A stretch of DNA of 64,000 bases, from positions 744,001 to 808,000 of the forward strand of contig JADFUC010000090.1 of the NCBI GenBank assembly GCA_019722365.1, in the 5' to 3' direction. Source of the DNA: Lithospermum erythrorhizon. Its lineage: Eukaryota > Streptophyta > Magnoliopsida > Boraginales > Boraginaceae. The translations under genes and the position numbers were made by a program. Of the stretch, positions 12,725 through 24,500 are shown piece after piece (position 1 is the first letter of the stretch; every line of letters starts with the position of its first letter). Below the pieces are notes generated by a model. That model was not told where the DNA came from. It made no database searches and saw only the letters and a program-made list of their open reading frames with translations.

Positions 12725-13240
12725 ATTCACGATGTCAATTAGGTCTGTCATTATTTTCATCCATTGCTTATCATCTCTGCAGTTTCTATATATCCTTCCT
12801 TCATACCAAGAGCAAGGTGCACTCTCTGCAACTCCTCTGCATCAATATATCCATCTCTGTTCATATCAAACACCTCAAAGGCTTGTACATGCCTCATCCA
12901 GCAACAGTATATCCCCACTCCTCAAAAGATTAAGAAAGTCGTAAAGTTAACTTCTCCTGAATAACACACTTTAGGCTGGGAAGCTGCCCAGCCTCTGGGG
13001 ACACAATCTATTTCTAATCAAACTTTTTCCTTTGGGACCATTTGATAAATTATTCTTGTTTTCATCTAAATATTTACAAGAACTATCATAAATTTCGATT
13101 TGGGATTTCTCAAAAGATGCCTTACATGATGATCTTGAAAAATAGTTGAAAACTTTCTTTCCTAAGTCACAGGTTTCTTGTAAAAGTAAAAGACCAAATG
13201 GAATAGTACTTAAGGAAATATTCTCAAAGTTCAACTTCAT
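12725..13240 (-). pseudogene. broken calmodulin-like EF-hand protein, second copy (CML45/46/47-type)
   Basis: On the minus strand an open frame from 13,240 to 12,971 begins MKLNFENISLSTIPFGLLLL and has the length and hydrophobic start expected for a CML45/46-type N-terminus. After its stop, another frame gives AFEVFDMNRDGYIDAEELQR, a well-formed EF-hand with acidic residues at loop positions 1, 5 and 12. It then decays through several stops. A shifted reading near 12,750 still shows MDENND, the start of the second EF-hand loop. At least two frameshifts and several stops mean no intact protein. The loop region matches the copy at 6.05-6.49 kb closely, in opposite orientation, so the two are probably products of an old local duplication. 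Confidence 0.75.
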
Positions 13241-15811
13241 GGCTTGGCTTATATATGATTGTTTTTTTCTCTAAGAATTTTAATTGCTAATAATTACCCT
13301 TTTGTATGTAGCTAGTTAGATGTAACTATGTATTGTGTTTGGATGAATGAATTATAGTCAAGAGGAATGGTTGATTTATATAGGAGTATGGAGAGGAGAC
13401 TACATGTGAAGTTGCATGAGAAAATGAAATGAAAAAGAGCATTAAAGTTTTCGTAACAATTGAAAGTTGAAACATCATAGGAGTTTCCTAAAGTTTTGGT
13501 CAATTTGATGGCTTAATATTTAATTTGGAATTTTGGCATTATTAGGCTTATTCTAATTGAGTGGAACCGGCGCGGCACGCATGTGTACGAGTTTTCCATT
13601 TAGACTATTGACTTGTGAAAATGCAATTTTACGAATTAATGATATTAACGATTAAAGTATAAATACAAAAACGTTAAATATTACTCCATCCATCTAAAAA
13701 TATTGTCATGTTGTAAATTTTAATAGCTTGATTTTATGAATTTTGAACTCAAATAACTTTGTTAAAATTATTAAAATTAGAATGTTTCAATATATATGTT
13801 ACTATTAAGTATTAACATGTTAGATTTGTTTCAAAATAATTTGAACATTTTGTTGATTTTAATAATTGAATATTACTAAAATGTTTTGAGCTGAAATAAT
13901 GAGTAAATTACTCGGAAACGAGTAAGTAATAAGTTTTTGTCTGGCCTGTTAATAATTGGCTCTGATAAGTAAGTGTGCTGAAATTTCCTCATCGCATGCA
14001 TTGATAATTATACTTATATGGAAGTTTTACTCTAGTAATTTCTTTTGGACTCTTGGTAAATGTTATTCGCCGTTCTTCCTCAAAGATTCATTAGTTTCTA
14101 TGATGTTGTAATAGAAGTCTTTGACATATATAAATAAAATTTGAAAAGGTGGTTAGGTTATTCAAAAGATTACAAGTTTTAATTTGTTTATTCAAAGGAG
14201 ACTTTAGATTCTTAACAAGGGCCTCAAGGGGTCCAAACAAAAAATAATAATTTGGTGTATTATGACTATATTTATTCTGTTATACATTTTTTATCTGAAA
14301 ATAATATGGTAAATATGAGATTAACTCTTCAGTCCCAGTTCTCTAGCTTAACAGAATAAGCAGCATAGGGCTGTATAACTTAACGAATGCATGACTATGT
14401 TTTTTGGTCATAAAAAAGAAAGAAAAAACTTATAGGATTGTTTACCTGAAATTCGCCGAGGCTTAGCTCGTTAAAAGTATGACCGGAACTCGTACAAAAT
14501 AAAATGATCGAGTGGGTTCAAGGTTGGACTAATTAAAGGAACTTCTCTGGGTGGATCTTAAACACGACCCGTTTCTTTAGTTCTTACCAGCGTCTTGTGT
14601 TTAGTATTTAAATGATTCTAGCTGATTTAAACCCGATCTTGGCCAAGGTGGGACTTACTCTAGTGACTAACAACTTTAATAACGTGTACGGTGTAAGAAA
14701 GTAGTGTTACATATACGAGTTAAATTTTGGACTACTATTATTTCTTCGACTAACCTACATTTTATGTAATTAATAGTGTTATAGAATAATATAATATGCT
14801 CGAACTATATTTTATATCAATCCAAAAATAAATAAGTTATTTTTTAAATATAATTATCTACTCAATGGAACTACTTAATATTAAAATTGAAATTATTTTT
14901 TCAAGTCGGAGTATTAGACTAATATTTCCTTACCATGATCAACCCTAAAGCCATTACAGAGTTTCCCTCAAAGTTTGATTTGTAGTCATGTTACTCTCCA
15001 AATGTTTAGCTCTCAAAACTTCTTCTTCACTCAGAACTACCTACTCTTCAAACTTCAACATTCCATTTTTTCTGTTCAAAAATGGGAAAAGAAATGAAGT
15101 TGCCTGAAACAATTTGATTTTTGGCATAATATGTAAAATTATTAAATTATTGGTATTAATCATGTAAAAAATCAAGATTCTTTGGTATTTTGTTTATGTA
15201 GTTATTTCAAACAATGTTGGGTGTTATTTATCTACAATTTTGTTGAAAGGTATACTATGAGAAAGTTTTAGTTAAGAAGAACTTAAGATAGCCCTATAAT
15301 TTAAGTTATTGTTCGTTTGAAAATCAAGATTCTTTGGGATTTTGTTTGTGTTATTGATACAAGTTGTTGGGTGATTTTGTTTGCTACTGTGATAGTTAAA
15401 GTTCAAAAATATGCACTAAAGAAAGAATTTTTGGATAAGATGCCCTATAATTAATGTTCTTCATCACCTACTTTTGTTAGATAAAGGGTGTTTGAAGCTC
15501 ACATTGAAGTTGGCATTTCAATACTACCTCCATTCAAAATGGTTCGAAGTTGTGCGTTCTAGTTATTTGAAATAATGATAACTAGTTAAGGTGGATCTGA
15601 CATTTTGTAGGTTTTGTTTATTAGGTAAACAGGAATTCAAACGCATCAGATCTTCAGATTTTAGTTATGCCTCTTATATTAGAATTTCCGTTGGTATTAA
15701 AGTAAATCAATGCTTTAAAATGGTACATTTGATATGTTGAACTATGCCATTTTGTCAATGGACATAATTATTTCATTTTCATGGTTTTTCCTAATTTTCT
15801 TTAAATAACAG
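13241..15811. other. AT-rich intergenic DNA upstream of the WHIRLY-like gene
   Basis: 13,680-13,920 begins with an ACTCCATCCATC word typical of Stowaway-type MITE ends and stays AT-rich, but I could not find the matching end. The rest shows no gene. Any promoter and first exon of the WHIRLY-like gene should lie in 14.9-15.8 kb, but I could not define them. Confidence 0.4.
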
Positions 15812-18449
15812 GTCATTGATTGAAAATATTCGAAACGTCCTCGGATTTATAATGCCTCCCAAGCTGCCCAAGATGCTGTATCTCGAAATTTTGCATCAGG
15901 ACCTGAAGGTATTACTCAAGACCAGTACAAACTGTATTGGTTTTTTGGATAACTAATATTTCTCTTGGATTAATATCATTCTACCATATGTTAAAATTTT
16001 AGAGCAATATTCTTGTACTTCCAATTTTGTTTAGATGATCTCTCATGTAGACAGATTGTGCAGTTTCCATTTTATAGTAGATAATAAGGTTTAATTATTC
16101 ATACTAACTATATTTATATGTTTTGCTTATTTGTGAAATAAATGATAAGATTTGTCAAGTTGGCATATGAGGGTAATTAGACAGAAGAATTATAAATTAT
16201 TCCAAGTTAAGTAGTCTTGGTTTGAGTACAAAACTTACATCGATTAATACAATGATGTTGCTGACATTTGGTTTGAGAATCTCATAGTTGCGTTTTTGCT
16301 ATTAATGATTCACAGTTGTATCAGGATTATGAGTCAGTGGTTTTGTCTACTGGGGAAGGTGCTGGCAAGGTTTTTGCATCATATACAATTTACAAAGGGA
16401 AAGCTGTACTTTCTGCTGAACCTGTCCTCCCAAAATTTAATAAACTGGATGTAGGTTATTTTCTTTTGTTCTTTTAGCAGCCTGATCTGGAAAGGGGACA
16501 TTGTAGCAAAGTTGTCTCTAATGTTGCAGTATTTTTTTAGTCTGGACATGTAAAAGTTGATCGCCAGGGTGTCATCTTATTGACCTTCTGTCCCGCCATT
16601 GGTGAAGTGACTGGGGAGAAAAGAAGGTACATGCTTCCACATATATCCATGTTCTTTAATATTAGTAAAGATAGTATTGTTGATATATTCTCTTAAAGTT
16701 GATAATTTAAGGATATTAATCCTTAAGTTATTACTTGGGTTTGATAATATAGTCTTTTTCCATCTCATGATACACTCTGAGATATATTCTAATCTTAGCA
16801 TACATGTTTTCTGTTGAACTTTAAACCATTAATAGGCTATACAGGTTGCACAGGCCATACATGTATCTTTGCACGTCTGTCTATTTCTTTGGAAATTATC
16901 CAACTTGCAGTTTTTCGCTTTGTCACCTACAGAGGTTGGATCCTTGATAAGTTTAGGAGCTGGGTTCTGTGTTCTTTCTGATCATACCATATAGGCTCAA
17001 GGGTTGGATTTATATTCATCTTAAGTTGGTTAATTGTTATCAACAAATTGTCTATATTTCATCTGTTATTGAAATGGTGAGATAGTAATCTGGTATCAAT
17101 ACAACAGTGCTGCTGGTCAGGTGAGGAAGAGTTTATCAATTAAACCACATGCCGATGGCACTGGTTATATGGTATCTCTGAGTAAGTGACGTTCATCAAT
17201 TACATACCTGTTTCATCAAATCACCAATGTTGTCTTTTAATAGTGTAATGACATGTGTGTTTTCAATATAGTTAGATGGAGCATTGTTATTTCCGATGAT
17301 GCAACTTGTGATGTCTTTCAACTTTTGCTGTTATGAAGACTTATTGTCCCCTCACTTCATTAGAAATAATCAAGTTGCATTTTTCTAATGAATATATGGA
17401 ACTTCTTTGTTAATATATTGCAGATGTTGTTGACAACATCGAGAAAACGAGTGATCGGTTCGTGGTCCCTGTAACTGCTGCAGAATTTGCAACTTTACGT
17501 GTAGCTGCCAGTGTATGACACAATCTATGTTGTCTCTGTATACTTGATTATGCTTTCTTTCCTTGTCCTGAGGATTGCTGGATGCTTGCAATTACCAATG
17601 TGCATACTATGTAAAACCTTTTACCATGAGGAAGGAAGGGGGAGCAAATGATAATTTGCCTGTCTTGTTTATAATATTTTTTCATGTGAAGTTATTAACA
17701 TCGTTCATATTATAATATTCACTCTTGGGTCAATTCGGAAACACCCTTAATGTTATTGTAGGGGTAAGGTTGCATATTATCCACCCCACCCGCTTACCCC
17801 GGTTAGGTGAGACTTAGGAGCGTTCGGAGGCATTAGGGCATGTGGATGTATGTCCATATTAAAATCTTATTCCTTTGGAATTTAACATGAAGTCTTCAAT
17901 AACTCCATGTAATGGTAGGTGTTAATTAGATTATTTGTTATTTAGTGAATTGGTTTAGGAATTAACACGACCTTCCTATCAATGTACTTGATATTCTACT
18001 TGAACAATTATACATTCATTCTGCATTGTGAGCACACCAGATGCACCTTCTTCCATAAGTATTCTAAAATTGCTCGATGGTAAGATTATAGATTGAGATT
18101 CCAGAATCCACCTTCCCTCCTGGCTGCATAGTGGAGTAGGTCTGAATTCTAAACTGGTCTGGAGCAGTTGAAAAATTCTGATATGCATATGTTTTGATTG
18201 TGATCGTTGGCATCAATTTACTATGATTATGTGATCGTTGGCATCAATTTTTTTTTATTCTTTCATATGTATAAGAGATTCTAGACTGGTACATATTATT
18301 GTCTAATCATTCCCACTCCCTCCTGGATGCAGTTTGCTTTGCCACACCTCTTGGGCTGGGATCGCTGCATTCTTCAGTCTACACAGGACGTGCCTGAGAA
18401 TCAACAAAAGATGGCTCCTCGCCTCACGGATTCCGAATGGAATAGATAA
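15812..18449 (+). pseudogene. WHY2-like: WHIRLY2-like ssDNA-binding protein gene with a disrupted central exon
   Basis: WHIRLY proteins bind single-stranded DNA as tetramers in plastids, mitochondria and the nucleus; WHY2 acts on mitochondrial DNA. Seven exon-like blocks appear in order: 15,812-15,907 (weak; SQAAQDAVSRNFASG), 16,316-16,450 (GKVFASYTIYKGKAVLSAEP, with the conserved KGKA motif), 16,541-16,626 (VDRQGVILLTFCPAIGE), 16,908-16,991 (FFALSPTEVGSLISLG), 17,107-17,181 ([19 protein letters not shown]), 17,424-17,512 (DRFVVPVTAAEFATLR), and 18,333-18,449 (FALPHLLGWDR...TDSEWNR, stop). All the phases around the last three fit. The fourth block is damaged: the visible acceptor leaves the next codons out of frame, the C/EFFHDP region is garbled, a TAG follows at 16,992 and no donor is evident. 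Block three also lacks two codons of the KYDWEK segment. The N-terminal transit peptide is not identifiable. Most likely a recent pseudogene, or a gene with an unrecognised splice form. Confidence 0.82.
17755..17830 (+). repeat. possible SINE-derived tract in the last intron of the WHIRLY-like gene
   Basis: The phrase aggggtaaggttgcatatta, followed by C-rich text, resembles a common SINE-associated sequence of asterids, but no clear A/B box or A tail is visible. A weak call. Confidence 0.2.
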
Positions 18450-18761
18450 TGTAGTACTGTTTCAGTTGTTTGTTTATTATGTAATCCTATTTTGTCATGC
18501 TTGCCAAAGGAACTGTGGTGATCATAATTTGGATCTTTATTACCAAAACTAATGAATTGGTAAAAACATTGTGCATCCATTGAGCAAGCCTTTGTTATTA
18601 CATCAGCTAAGCAAAGCAAAAACCAACTAGACAACCTTGTTTCACATAAGCATTATTGCAAATTGCATGGTCAGAGGATAAGGCATCTAGACTAGCATTA
18701 TCAGCAAAAGAGGAGTGCAAATAGAAAATAATAGAACATTTCTTCCATAAATAATAGAAAA

Positions 18762-19365
18762 TCAATCTTTTGGTGGTGGTGGTGGTGGTGCCGGTAGCGG
18801 ATTTGGGGTTGTCCAACCTGATTGTTCATTTACGTTCGGGTGCGGTTCGTCGTAGTCCAACTGTGTCACACCTTCATTCTCTTTCTCCTTCTTAAATACC
18901 TGTAAATTTAATTTGCATCATATTTATACTCATGTAGCATATATATTTTAGCCCACCTTTACAAAATTTAAGAGGAAATATTTTTCCAATGATAAATTAA
19001 TACCCTCTCCCATATATCTCACCTTTTCCCTATCAGGCTCTGTTGTCCTAGCGTTTCTTCCATACCCTATTGAACATAAATTCAAGCATTATCATTACAA
19101 TATTAATAAAGGGGATCTGTTTGCTTAGCAATCAAATTAGGACATTTTTCTGACGTGGTTGGTCTAGGTTTCAAAATCGCCACTACCACTATCAAGGGTT
19201 TTTTCACTCTGATAATTAGTATTGTGTTGTTATCAACAGATGGAGTGGAAAGATTGTTAAATAATTAAAAAAAAAATGAGTCGATGATGAGATTTTACCA
19301 TGAGAAACAGAGAGCAATAACAAAGCTAAACAGAGAAGAACTGCCCAAGAAACTGGACGAGCCAT
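18762..19365 (-). CDS. small secreted peptide precursor, PSY-like (three exons)
   Basis: The minus-strand exons are 19,365-19,299, 19,066-19,023 and 18,899-18,762, each bordered by GT-AG. Joined, they encode 82 residues in one frame ending at TGA (18,764-18,762). Residues 1-22 are a clear secretion signal (MARPVSWAVL, then a run of Leu/Ala). A charged middle (RNARTTEPDREKVFKKEK) leads to DYDEPHPNVNEQSGW near residues 52-66 and a tail with six consecutive prolines, ending KD. The spacing D-Y-x-x-P-x-x-N matches the start of PSY-family mature peptides, where the Tyr after Asp is sulfated by TPST and the precursor is about 70-100 residues. The His and terminal Pro of the PSY consensus are not clearly present, so this may be a divergent PSY or another secreted peptide. 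The start ATG sits in an aataATGGC context. The gene converges on the WHIRLY-like gene. Confidence 0.72.
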
Positions 19366-20383
19366 TATTATTCTGCAAATCCTGGAAAATGATCAAATCT
19401 ATAAATGAGGAAAAGCTTTTAGGGAATTTTTCTTGTTTTCAAGTTTCAACGTATCAAGAAGCTTGGCTTCAGATCCAATGAATATTCAATTTTTAAAAGA
19501 AACAAGGTTATCTAACATGCATGTTAACTAACAATGAGAAAATTAAGACACTGGATTTTAGATTATTGTTATTGAAGACGAAAGTTTCGGCTATATTGTT
19601 ATTCCATTATTAACAAGATTCCTCAAACTATGGTATCAAAATCCAAATCACATAATCATAGATGTATTTGTTTATCTTCAAATTTGACATGGTAAAAATA
19701 TCTTTTAACAAAATCAAAAAATAATTAATTAATTACATGTGCATCAAAGGCAAAGCTAAGCACCAAGAGGTGCCGAGGGATAGAAGAGATCACCAGTCTC
19801 ATTTGATGTACTAATTCTTGATACATCAATAAGAATTTGATAAATGTCAAGATTCACTATGTCAATATTGTATAACAATTTGATGCGTATCTCGTATCAT
19901 TGTATAAAAATGTTGAATCCCAAAGATGACATTGTTTTACTTATATAAACAGTTGATCCTTTAAAAAAAGAATGAATATGCTTCCAAATCATGTTTTCCG
20001 GGTTTCGAAGCTCAACTAGAAACAATGTAACGAGATGAAAATCTCCTGATTTATTTTGATGCTATATCATTCCCCATTACAATAACATTACAACTCACTC
20101 TTCTAATTCTCAAAAGCCATGCATAGTTTATGTACAATTTCTAAGAACTCAGTAAAAGATCTTGCGAAACGAAAGATCGCTAAATTTTCACACATATAAA
20201 GGAGAAAATGAGTATTATCTAATTTGTTTTAGGCGAAACTCATGAATCGTCTTCCTATCATCCTTGCACTGGTGCTGTCGATATAATGTTCTCTAATAGC
20301 CTATTGTCACATGGAATAAGCTGAATTAGTATCAACGAACGTGTTGTGACATTGCCAACATGAAGCTAAATATCCAATATCGT
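19366..20383. other. intergenic DNA between two minus-strand genes
   Basis: Contains the upstream region of the peptide gene and the 3' UTR of the CDF gene. No other gene is seen. Confidence 0.5.
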
Positions 20384-22756
20384 TCATGAGCTCTCATTGA
20401 AGTTCAATGACCTAGAGAGCGCTGCTGGATTGGCCTGTAATACTGTAGATGCTTCTGAAGATGGAGGCTTTTCTTTGTTCTTTGATTGGAAAGCCTTAAA
20501 AAGGCCACTTCCTCCAATTGAATTGGCACTATCATTTTTAATCCCAAGAGTTGCCCAAATGGAACTTCTTGCAGCTTCATCGGGATCATCTATTCGAAGT
20601 GTTTTTGGAACCCATAGGCACTTCTCAGCATTGGCATCCTCTTTTGGGCCGTCTTCATTGAAATTGGTTGTTTTGTTCTCTTCCCTTGAATGCTTTCCAA
20701 GAGTAGGTGAATTTGGAGCAGGTGCTGGGGGTGTGCTAGTGTGGGTTCCGGATGGAGGGGAGATCCACGGGACACTCCAAGTGCCAGGCACATTGTAACT
20801 CCAGTAAGGAGCAGCTGGGTAAAATGGCATAGGATAGCCGGGAGGACAAAAACCAGGTGGGGCTACAGGACCCCATTGAACAGAATTCCAAGGATAAGGC
20901 CATGGACCCCCTGGAAAGCACGCTACTTGAGGAGGAAAGTTAGGATAATTCGGCACTGCAGTCTCTGGCAAAACTGGTTTACAGACCTTATTATTCGAAC
21001 TTCCGGCAGTTAGGGTAGACCCACTGGACTGATCATCTCGTTGCTCTCCACGTTTATAAATGCCTGAAGATTCTGGATCTTCGGGTTTATGGACTCCAAT
21101 CGGCTTTGAATTCTCAGCAATGTTCAAAACCGAAGCCATTGACTCACAGAGGGGTGCATCAGAGCCAAAGGTGAGGACAGTGCCATTCTGATTCAGATTA
21201 GGGTGGTGGATACTATTCGGAAGATTAGAGTGGATGTTCTGAAGAGCTTCAGGGACTGTCATATGACCAAATTGATTAGTGGAGTTCTTGTTCTTCCTAC
21301 GACCAGCACCTACTGGCACGTTCCTCATGGTGCCACCGGCTGTCCAGTATCTCTGACAGTTCTTGCAGAAATGGCGAGGCTGATTGAGATTGTAATTATT
21401 GAAGTAACAAAATTTAGTGTCCATGCTATTACACCTTGGACATGGAAGGATCTTGTCTGGCTTCTTTAGCGTCTTATTACTATCACCATGTGCTTCTTCA
21501 GTTTTTGAATCCTTTGCAGGTGCAGCATCGATATCTGCAGATGCCGCAGCACTGGAATCATTTTCAGACGCAGCGACATTTGCTTCCCACGATTCCTCAG
21601 ACATCAAGGATTGAGTTCCATCTCTTACTTTCATATCACTTTGCTTCTCCACTAACAATTCCTGCACAAATGATAAAATCTTTGTTAAGAGATACATGTC
21701 TCAAATTATGTTGTCGAACTCTTTGCTCAGGATACAATGAATTGAACATATGAAATGTAAAGTGTTAGTTGAACGACCGAATTGTTCATATTGAATCTCA
21801 CTCCTCGATGATATATATACGGAATCAAATTCCATATGGAAAGATAATTTCAAGATTAGTAAAGACATCAAAGTAAAAAGAACAGAATGCAGCTAAAGAT
21901 GGTCATTTATCAGGGAACACTCATTGGAAATGATTAATCAACCTAGATAAATATCACTCTGTTCTATGGTATATGAGTATATGATATGTTTATAAAATAC
22001 ATCAACAAACATATAAACATGAGATTCTGCATTAATATATATCCCTATTTCCATGTAACTCATTTGGAATTAGGTTTGCAAACAACTGAACTCTAAATAA
22101 CAAAGGGCCAATTCATCTTTAATCTTCATTAACAAAGGATTAATTGCACAAGCTTAGTAAATAACCTATGCTGATAACAATGATTGTTCCAAGTTAATAC
22201 AGATTAAGCAGCACCATTTAAAGCTCAACCCAACTTTGATCCAATCTTCAAAATTACTAATTTGATTATTCACCAGAAGCTAACATGATATAAACAACAA
22301 CAAAACATAAGCTATGATTCTTTAATCCCAGATTTAACTTTGCAATAAGAATATATATATTCCATGTTGAGTTACACACAAACTAAAAGATAACAACTTG
22401 TTTGCTGCAATGAACTATTACACATAAATGGCAAAATATATAGACCCCTACAAAGTCAACAAAAACTTCAAACCATTCAAAATCAAAAACTAAAATCAAC
22501 CCATTTCAACAAACACAATTTCAAAACATGGGTCAGTTCTTGAATCTCAAAATTATTCCAAAAATCAAACCTTTTTCAAATCTTGCTCATCACCAACTTT
22601 ATCATCTTCATCAGCCAAAGCATTAGCAAAAGTAGAATCTTTTGCAGCAATATCTTCTTCACAACCATCATCATCAACACCCTCCATCACAATAGTCTTG
22701 CCAAATAGCTTTATCTTTGGGTCTTTCATTACACACATTTCTGCTTTGTTTTCCAT
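20384..22756 (-). CDS. CDF: cycling DOF factor (CDF-type DOF transcription factor)
   Basis: CDF proteins repress CONSTANS and FT in photoperiodic flowering and are degraded through GIGANTEA-FKF1. Two exons, 22,756-22,571 and 21,661-20,384, join in phase 0 across a 909-bp GT-AG intron to give 487 residues. The N-terminus carries [12 protein letters not shown] (11-22), the conserved CDF leader. The DOF zinc finger uses C136, C139, C161 and C164 (CPRC-x21-CKNC), followed by [21 protein letters not shown] Pro/Trp/Tyr-rich centre (PGGPWPYPW) and the C-terminal block [20 protein letters not shown] (from 411), the FKF1/GI-binding motif of CDF1-3, complete the family architecture. Length fits CDF2/CDF3 (about 450-490). 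No break is seen, so it should be functional. The exact orthologue (CDF1, 2, 3 or 5) is not assigned. The first intron falls in the usual CDF position, between the N-terminal leader and the DOF domain. Confidence 0.95.
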
Positions 22757-23340
22757 TTTTTCCCTCTTTTGTGCTTTGAATGAAAAAGTACTTTATTACC
22801 ACTTTTGCAAATAAAGAGAACAAAAGTTTCTTAAACAAAGCTATAAAAAATCAGGTGGTTTTGGGATTGGGTTTTTGCTCAAAGAGATCTGACAAAAACA
22901 CATACAAGTCTTATGTATGTATGTGTGTGTGTTTCTTTATGTTTATGTGTAGACTTCTAGTGTGTGTTTGTGTAATTGTGTTGTCCATCCCAAAAAGTTG
23001 TCCAATTAATTTTTAATTATCCAAATTAATTGTTATATAATCATTTAAAAAATAGAGACGGATGAATTGTTAGACTAAGTGTACATTATTATTCCCTCGT
23101 ATCAATATAATTATATAAATGATTATTGAAGTTAAAATTATTTTATTAGTCATGTTCGCAAATTTCTCGTTTGTCCTTCATTAATTAAATATACGAAGTA
23201 ATACTTTAAGAATAAGTGATAAAATTTTACACAAACATAATTATAAAGATATAAAAAATATATCATTTTGTTGAAAATAATTAATATTTTAATATAATAT
23301 TTTTAATAAAGCCATTAAATATAATGATATGAAAATATTT
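22757..23340 (-). promoter_or_regulatory. leader and proximal promoter of the CDF gene
   Basis: Upstream of the CDF start. A gt/gtat-rich microsatellite lies at 22,910-22,980, and the rest is AT-rich. I did not identify a transcription start. Confidence 0.35.
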
Positions 23341-23358
23341 ATTTGTTGGTTAGGTAGT

Positions 23359-23403
23359 CGACGTGTGAGAAAGGGATAAATTAGCTGGACAAGACACGTC
23401 AGC
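23359..23403 (-). promoter_or_regulatory. pair of ACGT-core (G-box/ABRE-like) words upstream of CDF
   Basis: CGACGTGT at 23,359-23,366 and GACACGTCAGC at 23,393-23,403 both contain an ACGT core used by bZIP, bHLH and ABF factors. They lie about 600-650 bp upstream of the CDF start codon. Whether they act on CDF is inference. Confidence 0.3.
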
Positions 23404-24429
23404 ATCGAAGAGAAATTCTGAGCCACAAGTTATATGTGGCTAAAGATCTTGGCTTTCTCTTTCTCTTGTTTTGGATCCTTTTCTTTTATTCAAAGTCTGA
23501 GTCAGCAAGCTTTTGTTCTTCACTTTTTTCCAAATTAATATACTTTTATTTCTCCCTTGCTTTTAGCTTCCACTTTTCAGAAAGTTGACAAACTTTGCTT
23601 ATCTTTTACTTAAGAAAATTAATGATATTTATGTGTGGACAAAATTGCTTGATGGCCAAAGAAAAGTGCATCATTTTCAACCCTTTTGTCATTTACTTCT
23701 GAATACCTACTAATATTTGTTAATTCCATTTTGCACGATTTAGGCAAATGTCTACATATTTGACCCACTTGATACTTTTATCTTTAATTAATATTTCCAA
23801 AAATTTATTTTTTTACGATTGTTTACAATTTTAATATATTTATTTCTAATTTAATTTTTTACAATCTCAATATAGCTTTTACAATTCATTAATAAAATAT
23901 TTTTTATTTAACAATCATTTATTTTGAAACGAAAGGAATAAATACTACTTGTGCTATTAGTATGTAAGACATATGTGATCACTTGATACTTATCTTTTTC
24001 TTTTTTATATTTAAAACTGTTGAAAATATTACATATTCTCAAAAGTAATATGCATTTTGCCTCAATTTATAAATACTATTAACTTTTATAATCAAAATTA
24101 CATGTAATAATATCCAAAATACTTCAAAAGATAACCCACTTCTGTGATGAACTACGTAAAGTTGCAATTCATGAGTGCTATAATCCATTCTTCTTCACGA
24201 TTGACTCTTGTTTATTTATAGACTAAATCTGCAAAAAGAACATATATGTAACAAACTAAATGTACTCGTGTTTTTAGTTTATAAGTATGATTTATTTTAT
24301 ATACAATCCGATTTTCCTTATTCTTTCTAGGAGTGAGAGACTTTTTATAGGTATTGAGATATTGCTATTATTATAATATATTTTGAGATGATTTATATCA
24401 AATATAATAAACAAATTTTTAGAATCAAA
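23404..24429. other. AT-rich intergenic DNA
   Basis: No gene seen. Confidence 0.5.
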
Positions 24430-24500
24430 GCTTCTAGCATAATGATTATCATTCCAAACCTTCATATAAAAAGTTTTGGTTCGAATCACAGAGGAATCTT
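24430..24500 (+). repeat. tRNA-derived SINE head (A-box and B-box-like)
   Basis: TAGCATAATGATTA (near 24,435) resembles an RNA polymerase III A box and GGTTCGAATCAC (near 24,478) a B box, at SINE-like spacing. An A-rich stretch follows at 24,510-24,530. No tRNA cloverleaf forms. Confidence 0.35.

Noticed and set aside
20397..21753. Plus-strand frames of 133, 90, 88 and 105 residues
   Set aside because: Antisense shadows of the CDF coding exon.
24478..24489. GGTTCGAATCAC as a tRNA gene
   Set aside because: B-box-like, but no acceptor stem or cloverleaf forms; better as a SINE head.
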